From: Jimgerdemannia flammicorona
Lineage: Eukaryota; Mucoromycota; Endogonomycetes; Endogonales; Endogonaceae
Assembly (NCBI GenBank): GCA_003990745.1
Contig: RBNI01004987.1
Location: forward strand, 1-13,169
Length of the DNA stretch: 13,169 nt
Reading direction: 5' to 3'
Below, piece by piece: positions 1 through 7,113 of this stretch. The notes under the pieces were generated by a model. The model did not search any database. It worked only from the letters and a program-made list of their open reading frames with translations, and was not told the DNA's origin. The translations under genes and the position numbers were made by a program. Numbering within the stretch: position 1 is the stretch's first letter; each line of letters starts with the position of its first letter.

Positions 1-269
1 CCCTCCGAAACCGGCGTCGCCTTCCCCAGACCCAACCAACTATCGAGCCCTGCTGCCACCTTCCCCATTCTGACCTTGTCAGCAAAGGTCGTCCTCCCTC
101 CAACTCTCTGACGCAGCCCACCTCGGCCTCCTCCTCCAGCGCCGCTGCCAACCACAGAGGGCCCTGGCATCCCCAAACCATCCCCTTGCTTACTCCCGAC
201 CTGCTGCCAGGCAAAGGCACGGCTGCCTCCCTGGCCGCCACGCTCACCAGAATGCTCGTTGCTTGCCAT
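1..269 (-). CDS. LINE ORF1 (Gag-like nucleic-acid-binding protein), N-terminal 89 codons
   Basis: An open frame starts at ATG 269-267 and runs without a stop to the window edge. ORF1 products of L1-like elements bind the element RNA and form the retrotransposition RNP in the cytoplasm and nucleus. The N-terminus begins MASNEHSGERGG, then has AFAWQQVG, a Gly-rich stretch and GRTTFADKVRMGK. The same layout, spacing included, occurs in the decayed ORF1 at 13037: 25 codons from Met to the Val-Gly of the WQ-VG motif in both copies, then GRSFVDMLKAEG matching GRTTFADKVRMGK. That match fixes the start codon and the family. No decay stops are present, and Gln is encoded by CAG and CAA, so the copy could be functional. 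No zinc knuckle is visible in the part present. Confidence 0.72.
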   Translation of the reverse strand, partial: MASNEHSGERGGQGGSRAFAWQQVGSKQGDGLGMPGPSVVGSGAGGGGRGGLRQRVGGRTTFADKVRMGKVAAGLDSWLGLGKATPVSE

Positions 270-353
270 GTTGATAGTCGCTTTTCACCAGAAACTTTGT
301 AGAAAGTGTTGTCCAAATCTTGTGTCACCTGAATGTTACCGGTGAAAGGTGGT
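1..353 (-). mobile_element. 5' end of a young L1/Tx1-like LINE (truncated by window edge)
   Basis: This is the 5' portion of a non-LTR retrotransposon on the minus strand, continuing past the left edge. About 84 bases of 5'UTR (353-270) precede ORF1. The UTR aligns by eye with the UTR of the full-length LINE at 13038-13122: both contain a TAGTxGCTTT-like block, an AAAGTGT block and a TGAATGTTA block in the same order. I count 17 CpG dinucleotides in the first 350 bases, while CpG is almost absent afterwards, so this copy has escaped the decay that hit the rest. The exact 5' boundary (about 349-355) is inferred from where the alignment stops; the target-site duplication cannot be tested because the 3' end lies outside. 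Confidence 0.75.
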
Positions 354-729
354 AGTTCAACTACCTCTAGAAAACAATATGGCAAACTAGCACATCCTTG
401 AGCTTATGGCCCAAATAGTCATTATGGTAGCAATCATTATCACCCTAACTGAACAGACCAACCAACAAAAATCTGAGTCTACCTATCTTCAATAGCATTG
501 TACAGGAAGTCCAAAGCTTCATTAGTATAGCAGATATCAATTTTGAAGTCAACTAATATACCATCAAGTGAGTTGCTGACTGCCTCCTGATAAACAACTA
601 AGACCACATTATTGAAAATACTTTACTATCACCACAGCTTATATCTGTTAAGTTGTTACATTCTTCAGAGAATCTGCTGAAGAATAGTAGTAAACTCTTT
701 CAGAAAAACTCTCATATAGGACACCTGAT
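354..729 (+). other. Decayed sequence, probably chromovirus 5' region; no gene recognised
   Basis: This AT-rich, CpG-poor stretch lies between the young LINE and the first readable gag codons. It should hold the 5' LTR, primer-binding site and gag N-terminus of the chromovirus, but I could not find an LTR pair or a tRNA-complementary site by eye. Frames are broken by many TAA, TAG and TGA codons. It is also the insertion target of the left LINE. Confidence 0.4.
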
Positions 730-888
730 CTGTAGTTATTGCTCAAAATGCAGCAAATAATTCCCCTGGGTATAGAGATCACCCTGCAGCCCCTGGGCTC
801 AAACAACTCATAAATTCTCAGTATCATAGTGAAACTCTAATTACTGAATCTCAAGTAAAACTCCACAACCTCAAATTTAATATATATG

Positions 889-904
889 ACAAGGAGGAAT
901 TTGA
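889..904 (+). repeat. Target-site duplication, left copy (SINE in gag)
   Basis: ACAAGGAGGAATTTGA, identical to 1197-1212. A perfect 16-bp direct repeat flanking a 292-bp segment is typical of LINE-machinery target-primed integration. Confidence 0.8.
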
Positions 905-1196
905 GTCAGTGAGGGTTGCTCCTCACTATAAGCTAAGCATATGGGTGATAGAATGCTGGATGCATCTATTATGGATCTTTGCCTGTTCAGTATTCATATT
1001 GAGGACCATGTTCTTTGGAGCCTGGTATTGGCATTCCAGTCCCCAAGTAGTCATGGACTGAGAGGCCATTAAATATAGGGGTATTGGCCAAGGACAGAAA
1101 TACAGTAGGCAAAACTCTGAGCACTGATGTGGCTAGTGGGTGGCACATCTAAGTGGTCTTGTTGGGCAGTTGCCATAGTGTGGTAGACTCACATTT
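905..1196 (+). mobile_element. Probable SINE (292 bp retroposon) inserted in gag
   Basis: A 292-bp segment of different composition (more G-rich than its surroundings) is bracketed by a perfect 16-bp direct repeat, and removing it with one repeat copy restores the gag frame. It begins with a perfect 7-bp hairpin (AGTGAGG / CCTCACT). Next comes a tRNA-like stretch: AGCTAAGCATATGGGTGATA resembles a D-arm / A box, GAATGCTGGATGCATC resembles an anticodon arm, and TGTTCAGTATTC resembles a decayed GGTTCGANNCC B box. This suggests a tRNA-headed, Pol III-transcribed SINE in plus orientation with a short T-ending tail. The duplication is seen directly; the tRNA origin is an inference at about even odds. 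Another small-RNA retropseudogene is the main alternative. Confidence 0.55.
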
Positions 1197-1212
1197 ACAA
1201 GGAGGAATTTGA
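1197..1212 (+). repeat. Target-site duplication, right copy (SINE in gag)
   Basis: Second copy of ACAAGGAGGAATTTGA. The gag frame (K-E-E-F-E) reads through either copy, so the pre-insertion site was coding. Confidence 0.8.
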
Positions 1213-1744
1213 AACCTTCTGTACAAAACTCAAGTTACTCCTGAACATAGTTGGCCTAGAATATATTGCCAATATTGAAGTATGAAATAGTATAAGAGCA
1301 GACTATTTATTTAATATACTACTGGAATGACTCATAGAAAAGATCAAAAAACAAGAATGCCAAGTTGGCTGTGATTACTAACAATGGTACCTAGCAAGAA
1401 TCAAGACCATGGTCAAGCAAATTCTTATAGCTGGACCTATTCTGTCTTGAAAACAATTCAATAACAAGGAAAAATCTTAGACTAAGAAAGAAGAACCTAA
1501 GTATGAAGTATCCTGAGCACCCTCTATATTTATCTCTTAGACACCCCAAAATTCTGAACCCACCCAGTCAAGTACCTTCAAGAAACTCTATAAAGGAGAA
1601 AGAAATGAACTTTGAAGAAGTAGAGCATACTTCTACTGCTGAAAAACAGGATACATAGCCAGTGCCTGCCCTAATCAGGAATTCCAAACAATATCATAAG
1701 CAACTATTTGTACTTTATGTCATCTTAATAATCTGACTACCAAG

Positions 1745-2150
1745 ATACTAGAGACAATGGCTTCAGCCTAAACTAAAGAAAGTCAAAAGACAGTTAGATA
1801 TAATCTATATATAGCTATAGAAGCTTCTATTTCTAACTGAGAAGTCAAATAAGTCTATTTAGGAATTAACATTCAAATTCCTGAAGGATATTCTGGAATG
1901 ATATACTGATGCAGCAGTCTAGTATTAAAATGACTCTCAATTGAAAGAGGAGTCATTGATGAAGATTACACAGGCAAAATTATTGTCCTCATCCAAAACC
2001 ATAGTTTGATACCATTCAAGATCTCTATTAGTTACTGTATTGCCCAGATCCTATTTGAGGAAATCAAATCAACTCTGATAGTCAAGGAAGTTCCCAAACT
2101 ACTATCCATCATCTGAGGATCCAAAGGATTTGGCTTATCAAATAAACCCA
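1745..2150 (+). pseudogene. dUTPase domain of the chromovirus polyprotein (decayed)
   Basis: Trimeric dUTPase hydrolyses dUTP to dUMP and keeps uracil out of newly made DNA. All five family motifs are found in order in a single frame, the same one as the gag zinc knuckle. Motif 1 at 1796-1810 reads RYNLY (family GYDLY). Motif 2 at 1904-1921 reads Y-stop-CSSL (family PRSSL). Motif 3 at 1949-1975, GVIDEDYTG, is fully intact, catalytic Asp and Tyr included. Motif 4 at about 2036-2050 reads CIAQI (family RIAQI). Motif 5 at 2114-2134 reads stop-GSKGFG (family RGxxGFG). An IPEGY block sits upstream of motif 2 as expected. Each deviation is a G-to-A or C-to-T transition. The position between nucleocapsid and protease matches betaretroviruses. 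Identification is strong; activity is lost. Confidence 0.86.
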
Positions 2151-2390
2151 AAGCTCAACTTATCATGAATAAGGAAGAATAATTTTATAAGAAAATTTAA
2201 AATAGATTTATACCAAGTGACCAATGCCCTTATAGCATTGGAATATACTATTTCTGAATAATTGATGGTTGCCTAACTTATATCAATGAGTTAGCCCAAT
2301 GAAGAGCCAATAGAAGAAACCCTCCTATAATCAAAATTATCATAAAATCTACTTATTCTCCAAGCTTTTGTTAATTGAGCACCTGTCAAA

Positions 2391-2490
2391 ATCATAATTG
2401 ATAGTGATACTTCAGACAATTTCATCAATGAGGATACAGCCAATAGACTTAAAGTTCTGACCTCTCTGATATAAAATAAAGCAGTTGTTA
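2391..2490 (+). pseudogene. Retropepsin-like aspartic protease of the chromovirus (decayed)
   Basis: Protease cleaves the Gag-Pol polyprotein in the particle. The active-site segment reads IIIDSDTSDNFINED from about 2391 to 2435, matching the Ty3/gypsy pattern of hydrophobics then D-S-G-A-T-S-x-F-I. The Gly of D-S/T-G has become Asp by G-to-A and the Ala is now Thr. It is one base out of frame from the dUTPase, which may be a decay indel or a relic of programmed frameshifting; the two cannot be told apart in one copy. Flanking sequence up to the RT is only loosely readable. Confidence 0.72.
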
Positions 2491-2859
2491 TCATAGATGG
2501 GATCTCACATATTTTTAGAAAGAAAGGCTACAATCTACCCTTCAGAATTAGTGACTATGAAGTATATATTACCACCACTTTCTAATAAGGAGATCATCCT
2601 TGGGACTCTATAGTTAAAACAAAAGACCTCTATAATTGATTGTATTAACCATTTACTGACCATCAAGAAAGGATACTTCAATTTCAAACTACAACATAAA
2701 AGAGACTCACTCAGTTCTAGTGACCCAGGTCCAAAGATCATCTATATCAATAAACTATAACTCAGAAAATTAGCCAAGAAATGCCCTCTTTTTGCTATCA
2801 CTATATGGCCATCTAAAGGAGAGTCTGAGAACCTTGAAGAAGACTTCTCCAAGATTGAC

Positions 2860-3700
2860 AGTTATGTTAAACCCTTATATTAGAAATTCTGAGATATATT
2901 CTCAAAGAAACTTCAAAAAGATCTACTATCTAAACAAACAGTATACCATATCATCAAGACCATCTCAGATACCAAGCTGGCCTTCAAGTCAATCTACTAT
3001 ATATGTATCTCCTAGGGATTCAATGCACTCAAAAAAGAAATTAATAAACTTCTAGAACAAGAATTCATTAGACCCAGTGTATCACTATATGACTCATTAG
3101 TCCTCTTTGTTGTCTAAAAAGGAGGAGACCTACAAATGTATATTGATTACTATAACCTAATGAGCAGACCATTAAGAACTATTGCCCACTGTCTCAAATC
3201 AATAGAATATTTGATAGACTTACCAACCCACAGTTTATGAGCTCTTTTGACCTATAAAATTGCTTGACAAATTGCTATAAAAGAAGGCAATATCTATCAA
3301 ACTGCTTTCCAAACCCGCTATGGACATTTTGAGTTCCTGATTATGCCCTTTGGCTTAACCAATACTCCTGCAACCTTACAGACTCTGATGAACACTATCC
3401 TATACCAATACTTAGACAAATTTGTTGTTATCTATATTGACAACATCCTAGTCTTCAGTTAAACTCTAGAGGAATATCTTAAACATATTGAACTTATACT
3501 ACTGAAGCTTTGAGAATACTGAGACTTTGCAAAACTCAGCAATGTGAATTTCTTCTAAAGGATTCAATTCCTTAAAAACATCATCACTCCTAATAGAATT
3601 AAAGAAGACTCAAGCAAAATCTCCACAATCAAGAAATGGCCCAGACCCAAGAAGCTAAAAACATTCAGTCTTTTCTAGGATTATCAAACTATTATAGGTG
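2860..3700 (+). pseudogene. Ty3/gypsy reverse transcriptase (decayed)
   Basis: This domain copies element RNA into cDNA. A linker (DIFSKKLQKDL, then a YHIIKTI block) leads to the N-terminal motif ALKKEINKLLEQ from about 3025, then FIRPSVS at 3064. IDYYNL near 3145 corresponds to IDYRx[22 protein letters not shown] leads into MPFGLTN (3274-3360), and [12 protein letters not shown] lies at 3424-3459. The catalytic YxDD box is YIDN at 3433-3444: the second Asp has become Asn. Stops TAA (after VFS), TGA and TAG fall on expected Lys, Gln or Arg positions. Chromovirus hallmarks such as the '[10 protein letters not shown]' box are clear. The frame matches neither the protease nor the RNase H, so indels have accumulated. 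It is certainly non-functional. Confidence 0.9.
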
Positions 3701-3889
3701 ATTTGTTGCAAACTTCACCAAGATCAATACTGCTCTTATCCAACTGACCAAATATTGTAAAAAGAAAGAACAGCCCTGGACCACAAATCAAAGGACTTCA
3801 ACAATCTTAAAAATTAGAGATCTGGACAAGATACAGTCTTTCAAGCTATGAAAGATACCCTGATAACTACTCCTATACTTTAGATAGTA

Positions 3890-4270
3890 AATCTCACCCT
3901 ACAATATGAAGTTACTACTGATATCTCTGACTTAGTCCTTAGAGTAGTACTTAAATAAGAAGGATACCCTATAGTCTATTATTCTTATATATTCAATGAT
4001 GCCAAAATTAACTATGTGATCTATGAGAAGGAAATGTTAGGTATTATAGACACTCTAATCAAATGGCAACTATATCTCAAAGGAGCACACTTCACTATAT
4101 TGACAGATCACAAATTATTAGTCAATATCAAGACTAAGACTATCTATTTCCAAAAGCAAGCTAGATAGATAAAAGTCCTCACCAATTTTAACTACAAAAT
4201 ACAGTACTATACTGGTAAGAAAATATTATCACTAATGTAATTTCCAGACCACAAATTAAAGAAGTTATAT
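3890..4270 (+). pseudogene. RNase H domain of the chromovirus (decayed)
   Basis: RNase H removes the RNA template during reverse transcription. Readable landmarks are LQYEVTTDISDLVL from 3899 (family TDAS), a PIVYYS block (family PVAYYS), NDAKINYVIYEKEMLGII (family NDAExNYxIxDKEMLAII) around 3998-4050, LKGAHFTILTDHKLL at 4077-4120 (family TDHKNL), and the tail of the domain with YYTGKK near 4207. The first catalytic Asp and the TDH Asp are retained, but the catalytic Glu of the AExNY block is now Lys (GAG or GAA to AAA). Single stops such as TAA at 3956 fit former Gln. Confidence 0.85.
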
Positions 4271-4379
4271 AAACTTTCACCTTGATTACCAACTCTATCA
4301 TGGAATAAATTATTACAGCATATGTCAATCTTAAGGAAGCTCAAGCACTCTGAGAAATTCTGAGCAGTAATAATATTGA

Positions 4380-5335
4380 CAAGTACTTCTAATATCATCA
4401 ATACCAATTGAAGGACAATATGATCTATTATAAGGATAGATTATATGTTTCTAACAATGAAGACCTCTGAAGGACTATACTATTTGAATATCCTGATGCC
4501 TCTAAAGCTGAATATTTAGGATTTGTTAAATGTTATAATGTTATTTCCCAAACTTCTATTGGCCCCATATAGCAGACCAGTTGAAGATATGTATATTACT
4601 TCTTATAATACCTGCCAATACAATAAGTTCTCAACTCTCACAAAATCTGATTTACTCCACTTTATTCTAGTACTATTCACTAATTGGAAATACATCTCTA
4701 TAGACTTTAATATATAACTACTCTGAACCAAGAATGGAAAAGATGTAATTATTATCTTTATATGTAGATTAACTTAGCAAATAAGCCCACTTTGTATCTA
4801 CTACTACAACTGTAATAGCACCTGAAATTGTTACACTCTTATTTGACAAAATCTGCCACTATTATGGTCTTTCTAAGATCATTGTTGGTGACTGAGACTC
4901 CAAATTCACCAGCTATTTTTAGAAAGCTCTATATGCATACCTTGGAATGAAACTTGCACTATCTATAGACTCTCACTCTGAAACTGATGGCCAAACTAAA
5001 AGGATGAACTGAACTCTAGAATAAATACTAAGGAACTATATTTCCTATAGATAAGATGATTGATATAAATATCTCACTATAGTTGAGTTTGCCTATAATA
5101 ATAGTAAACAAGCATCTCTTGGAATGACTCCATTCTTTACCAATATAGGACAAAATCCAAACACTCTCCTGATACTTATTAAAACTACCGATGAACTATC
5201 TACTATTGAAGCTATGAAGAATTCCTACTCTGAATATATAACTTAAGCCAGATTACAATTGAGAATTTATCTCAACCTTAATAGCAATAATCACAGTATA
5301 TTAACCAGAACTACTAAGAAGAAACTTTAAATCCA
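4380..5335 (+). pseudogene. Integrase zinc-binding and catalytic core of the chromovirus (decayed)
   Basis: Integrase inserts the cDNA into the host genome. The N-terminal HHCC region includes a W-P-H block near 4560 and CxxC-type sequence TSYNTCQYNKFST at 4585-4640, where the first Cys is now Tyr. The DDE core follows. First Asp lies in SIDFN (codon 4703-4705). VD-stop-LSK-stop-AHF at about 4763-4795 corresponds to VDRLTKxAHF. The second Asp is in GD-stop-DSKFTS (codon 4890-4892). The final block ETDGQTKRMN at 4980-5007 has its catalytic Glu changed to Lys (4998-5000). After it, EFAYNNSKQASLGMTPF at about 5085-5135 is the usual post-core signature. Arg CGA codons have become TGA several times. 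Confidence 0.9.
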
Positions 5336-5336
5336 T

Positions 5337-5366
5337 AAAACAAAAAAAAAACAAAAAACAAAAAAC
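5337..5366 (+). repeat. A-rich tract inside the integrase C-terminus
   Basis: An almost pure A tract with scattered C falls between the integrase core and its C-terminal domain. The flanks share a short near-repeat (AAACTTTAAAT before, AAACTTTTAAT after). It could be replication slippage in a Lys-rich segment or the remnant of an A-tail; no insert with a convincing duplication was found. Confidence 0.6.
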
Positions 5367-5806
5367 TTTTAATATCAGAGAAAATATACTACTAGATATC
5401 TGAGGATACCAAGTTGATAATCTCAAGCACAGACCCTCTATAAAGCTAAACAGTAAGTTTATTAGACCATTCAAAGTCATTGCACAAGTCTCTCCCCTAC
5501 AAATTAATACTACTAAATACTATTAAGATTCACTCTGTCTTCAACATTCAATATCTCAAGTGATATAATAAAAATGATGATGAGCCATTTTCAAATCTAA
5601 CTACAAAACCACAAGTATCTATTATTAATAATGATAAAGAATAATATGAAGTTGAACAATCCTCAAGAAATATGGCCACAATAATTACCCAAAATATCTT
5701 ATTAAATAGAAAAAATATCTTATCCATAATATATACTATATAAGAACCGAAAACAAACCTCTAGAATGCTGCTGACTTAGTTTAAGAATATGATTCCTTG
5801 AAAAAC
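5367..5806 (+). pseudogene. Integrase C-terminal (GPF/Y-like) domain and chromodomain (decayed)
   Basis: The C-terminal part steers integration; chromodomains in this clade bind methylated histone tails, often H3K9me in heterochromatin. A GPF/Y-type module reads LDNLKHRPSIKL-like residues and then FIRPFKVIAQVSP at about 5460-5500 (Gly to Arg), followed by IKIHSVFNIQYLK at 5522-5560. The chromodomain follows: YEVEQ at about 5645-5660, then YLIK-stop-KKY at 5692-5718, where TAG at 5707-5709 replaces the aromatic-cage Trp, then EPKTNL and NAADLV-stop-EYDSLKN ending at 5806. One single-base deletion lies near 5660. These features make the element a chromovirus. Confidence 0.82.
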
Positions 5807-6590
5807 TAGTTCAAATACTCCAACACCTATTATTTTTATACTATATATTACCTCTACTGAACATTGTTAAAAACACTCTTATAATTATTATAAAATCAAG
5901 AGCTTAATAAGTTAAGACAAAAGAAATACCAACTCTCTAGAAAATATCAAAACTGAAACCTAGCCTATTCTCTTCATACTACTGGTGAGAAATAAGATAT
6001 AGACATTTGAAGACTTCTTAGAGAAAATTCTTCAGCAGTGAATAATATCAGAATTACTACTGATATATAGCATCAAACATATGACTCTTTAATGTATGAA
6101 TCCAATATATTAGACAACTGTACTATGAGCATGCAACTTTCTGAGAAAAAAGAACATTACTAGGCTTTTGACCATTCAAATAGTATAACAATACTAGACC
6201 AAATTTGAAGACTTTAATGAGAATATCAAAAACTAAGAAGAGAAGAGTTGTAAGTACGCAATCTGTAAGCTACTGAAATCACATGTCACCCTCAGGCTAA
6301 ATTTGGAAATCATATGTAAGATTATGAAGCTGAGTCAATCCAATATCAGAGATCTCAAAACAGAGTCAACCTGAAGTTATAGAATATAAGATTCTTGAAA
6401 ATGAGACCTTATTAATTAAGACCAAAAGCATATATACTAAAGATACAATATATTAAAATGGAGAATATAACAAATGAGATAAACAATTATAACTCCCAAA
6501 CATATATCCAGACATGACTACTGAAATCTACAACTGAATCTACACTGATATTTGGAAAGCCATTATCAATGAAGCCACAACTCCTTTGCC
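5807..6590 (+). pseudogene. Unrecognised Gln-rich, coiled-coil-like coding region in frame with the chromodomain
   Basis: The chromodomain frame runs on past SLKN (5795-5806) for about 260 further codons, interrupted only by TAG, TAA and TGA that fit former Gln and Arg codons. Readable pieces include LNKLRQKKYQLSRKYQN at 5903-5953, ending just before a TGA, and around 6195-6270 ILDQI, stop, RL, two stops, EYQKLRREEL, stop, VRNL. Both pieces have heptad-like hydrophobic spacing and charged residues typical of coiled coils. I do not recognise the family. It may be a C-terminal extension of this chromovirus Pol, or the gag N-terminus of a second retroelement abutting it. The expected 3' LTR is not seen here. 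Coding character is an inference from frame continuity. Confidence 0.42.
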
Positions 6591-7082
6591 CCTTATAAAT
6601 ATCCATAGCCTAGCATCTCTCTATTTCATAGAAGTCCAATGGAATGCTCTGAAAATGCTTAGCAAGGTCCACCAAATCAGACAATTCTCAAGCTACTATC
6701 AGATCAGCTGTCTCCTAGAAGATATAGTTAATCATTACTATGATACAGATACATATTACCAAAATGTCTTAACATCAGAAACTTATTGCTTGCAAACACC
6801 AGAACTCTTTTATAAGAATAGTATCTTTATTTTCTGCCTCTAAGTTACTACTGCTGAAATGATTACTATTCTGACCTATGGCCAAATTGATGACATGGTA
6901 CAAGAACTCAACTACAAATATATTGAGTATACCCAAACTACAGACTGATCCTTTTTATATATAGTTAATCATATTCTGCAAATTTCTTAAGTTGGATATA
7001 CTATGAAAGATATCTACAATATAATCAAGTTTAATAATGACAAACCAATGATCTCTCTAATACCAATATGACCTCTAGCTAA

Positions 7083-7085
<3 letters not shown>
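6380..7085 (+). pseudogene. Unrecognised decayed ORF interrupted by the LINE
   Basis: A second frame, overlapping the end of the coiled-coil region, is readable from about 6470 to 7085 with few stops (TGA near 6517, TAA at 6841, TGA near 6946, TAA near 6988, TGA near 7069). It has mixed, protein-like composition including DIWKAIINEATTPLPLINIH around 6547-6606 and a longest uninterrupted run at 6586-6843. No family motif was recognised. The frame continues on the far side of the LINE: joining 7086 to 13136 gives PLAKDPYQY and then TGA, so the LINE appears to have landed inside this ORF. It may belong to a retroelement neighbouring the chromovirus. Confidence 0.38.

Positions 7086-7086
<1 letters not shown>
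7074..7086 (+). repeat. LINE target-site duplication, left copy
   Basis: TCTAGCTAAGGAT, matching TCCAGCTAAGGAT at 13123-13135 with one C/T difference in a CpA/TpA context. The final T is shared with the poly(T) tract. Confidence 0.8.

Positions 7087-7112
<26 letters not shown>
7086..7112 (-). repeat. Poly(A) tail of the LINE (T27 on the plus strand)
   Basis: A 27-base T run is the reverse complement of the LINE's 3' poly(A). An AATAAA hexamer on the minus strand at 7139-7134 lies about 20 bases upstream of the tail. It could act as a polyadenylation signal, though tails of L1-like elements do not prove its use. Confidence 0.85.

Positions 7113-7113
<1 letters not shown>

Larger units (their letters stand above)
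730..1700 (+). pseudogene. Chromovirus gag, decayed, with nucleocapsid zinc knuckle
   Basis: Gag builds the virus-like particle; its zinc knuckle packages element RNA. One frame can be followed from about 733 through Gln/Asn/Pro-rich residues into NLKFNIYDKEEFETF, the usual start of the Ty3/gypsy capsid region, provided the insertion at 905-1212 is removed. It then runs in frame to a CCHC knuckle at 1628-1669. The CX2CX4HX4C spacing is exact, but Cys1 and the His have become Tyr (TAC), while Cys4 and Cys14 survive. A TGA sits where the knuckle usually has Gly or Arg. Other stops are TGA and TAA at plausible former Arg and Gln codons. The dUTPase follows in the same frame. The assignment is firm from the knuckle and downstream pol; the gag start is not defined. 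Confidence 0.7.
730..5806 (+). mobile_element. Ty3/gypsy chromovirus with dUTPase (LTRs not located)
   Basis: This groups the collinear domains gag, zinc knuckle, dUTPase, protease, RT, RNase H, integrase and chromodomain on one strand over about 5 kb, the order expected for a chromovirus apart from the added dUTPase. At least three frame changes and many transition-type stops mean it is dead. Neither LTR, primer-binding site nor polypurine tract could be placed by eye, so the limits are those of the readable coding region, not of the element. Confidence 0.85.

Noticed and set aside
354..729. 5' LTR, and a matching 3' LTR after the chromodomain
   Set aside because: No long direct repeat or TG...CA bounded pair between 354-729 and 5807-7085 could be matched by eye; heavy decay may hide it.
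905..1196. The gag insertion as a MITE or other DNA transposon, or as U1, U2, U4, U5, 5S, 7SL or RNase P RNA
   Set aside because: There are no terminal inverted repeats, and a 16-bp duplication is too long for most cut-and-paste elements. No diagnostic motif of those RNAs was found by eye.
2291..2741. Minus-strand ORFs at 2291-2494, 2535-2741 and 4207-4407
   Set aside because: They lie opposite the protease-to-integrase region of the chromovirus and have no recognisable motif.
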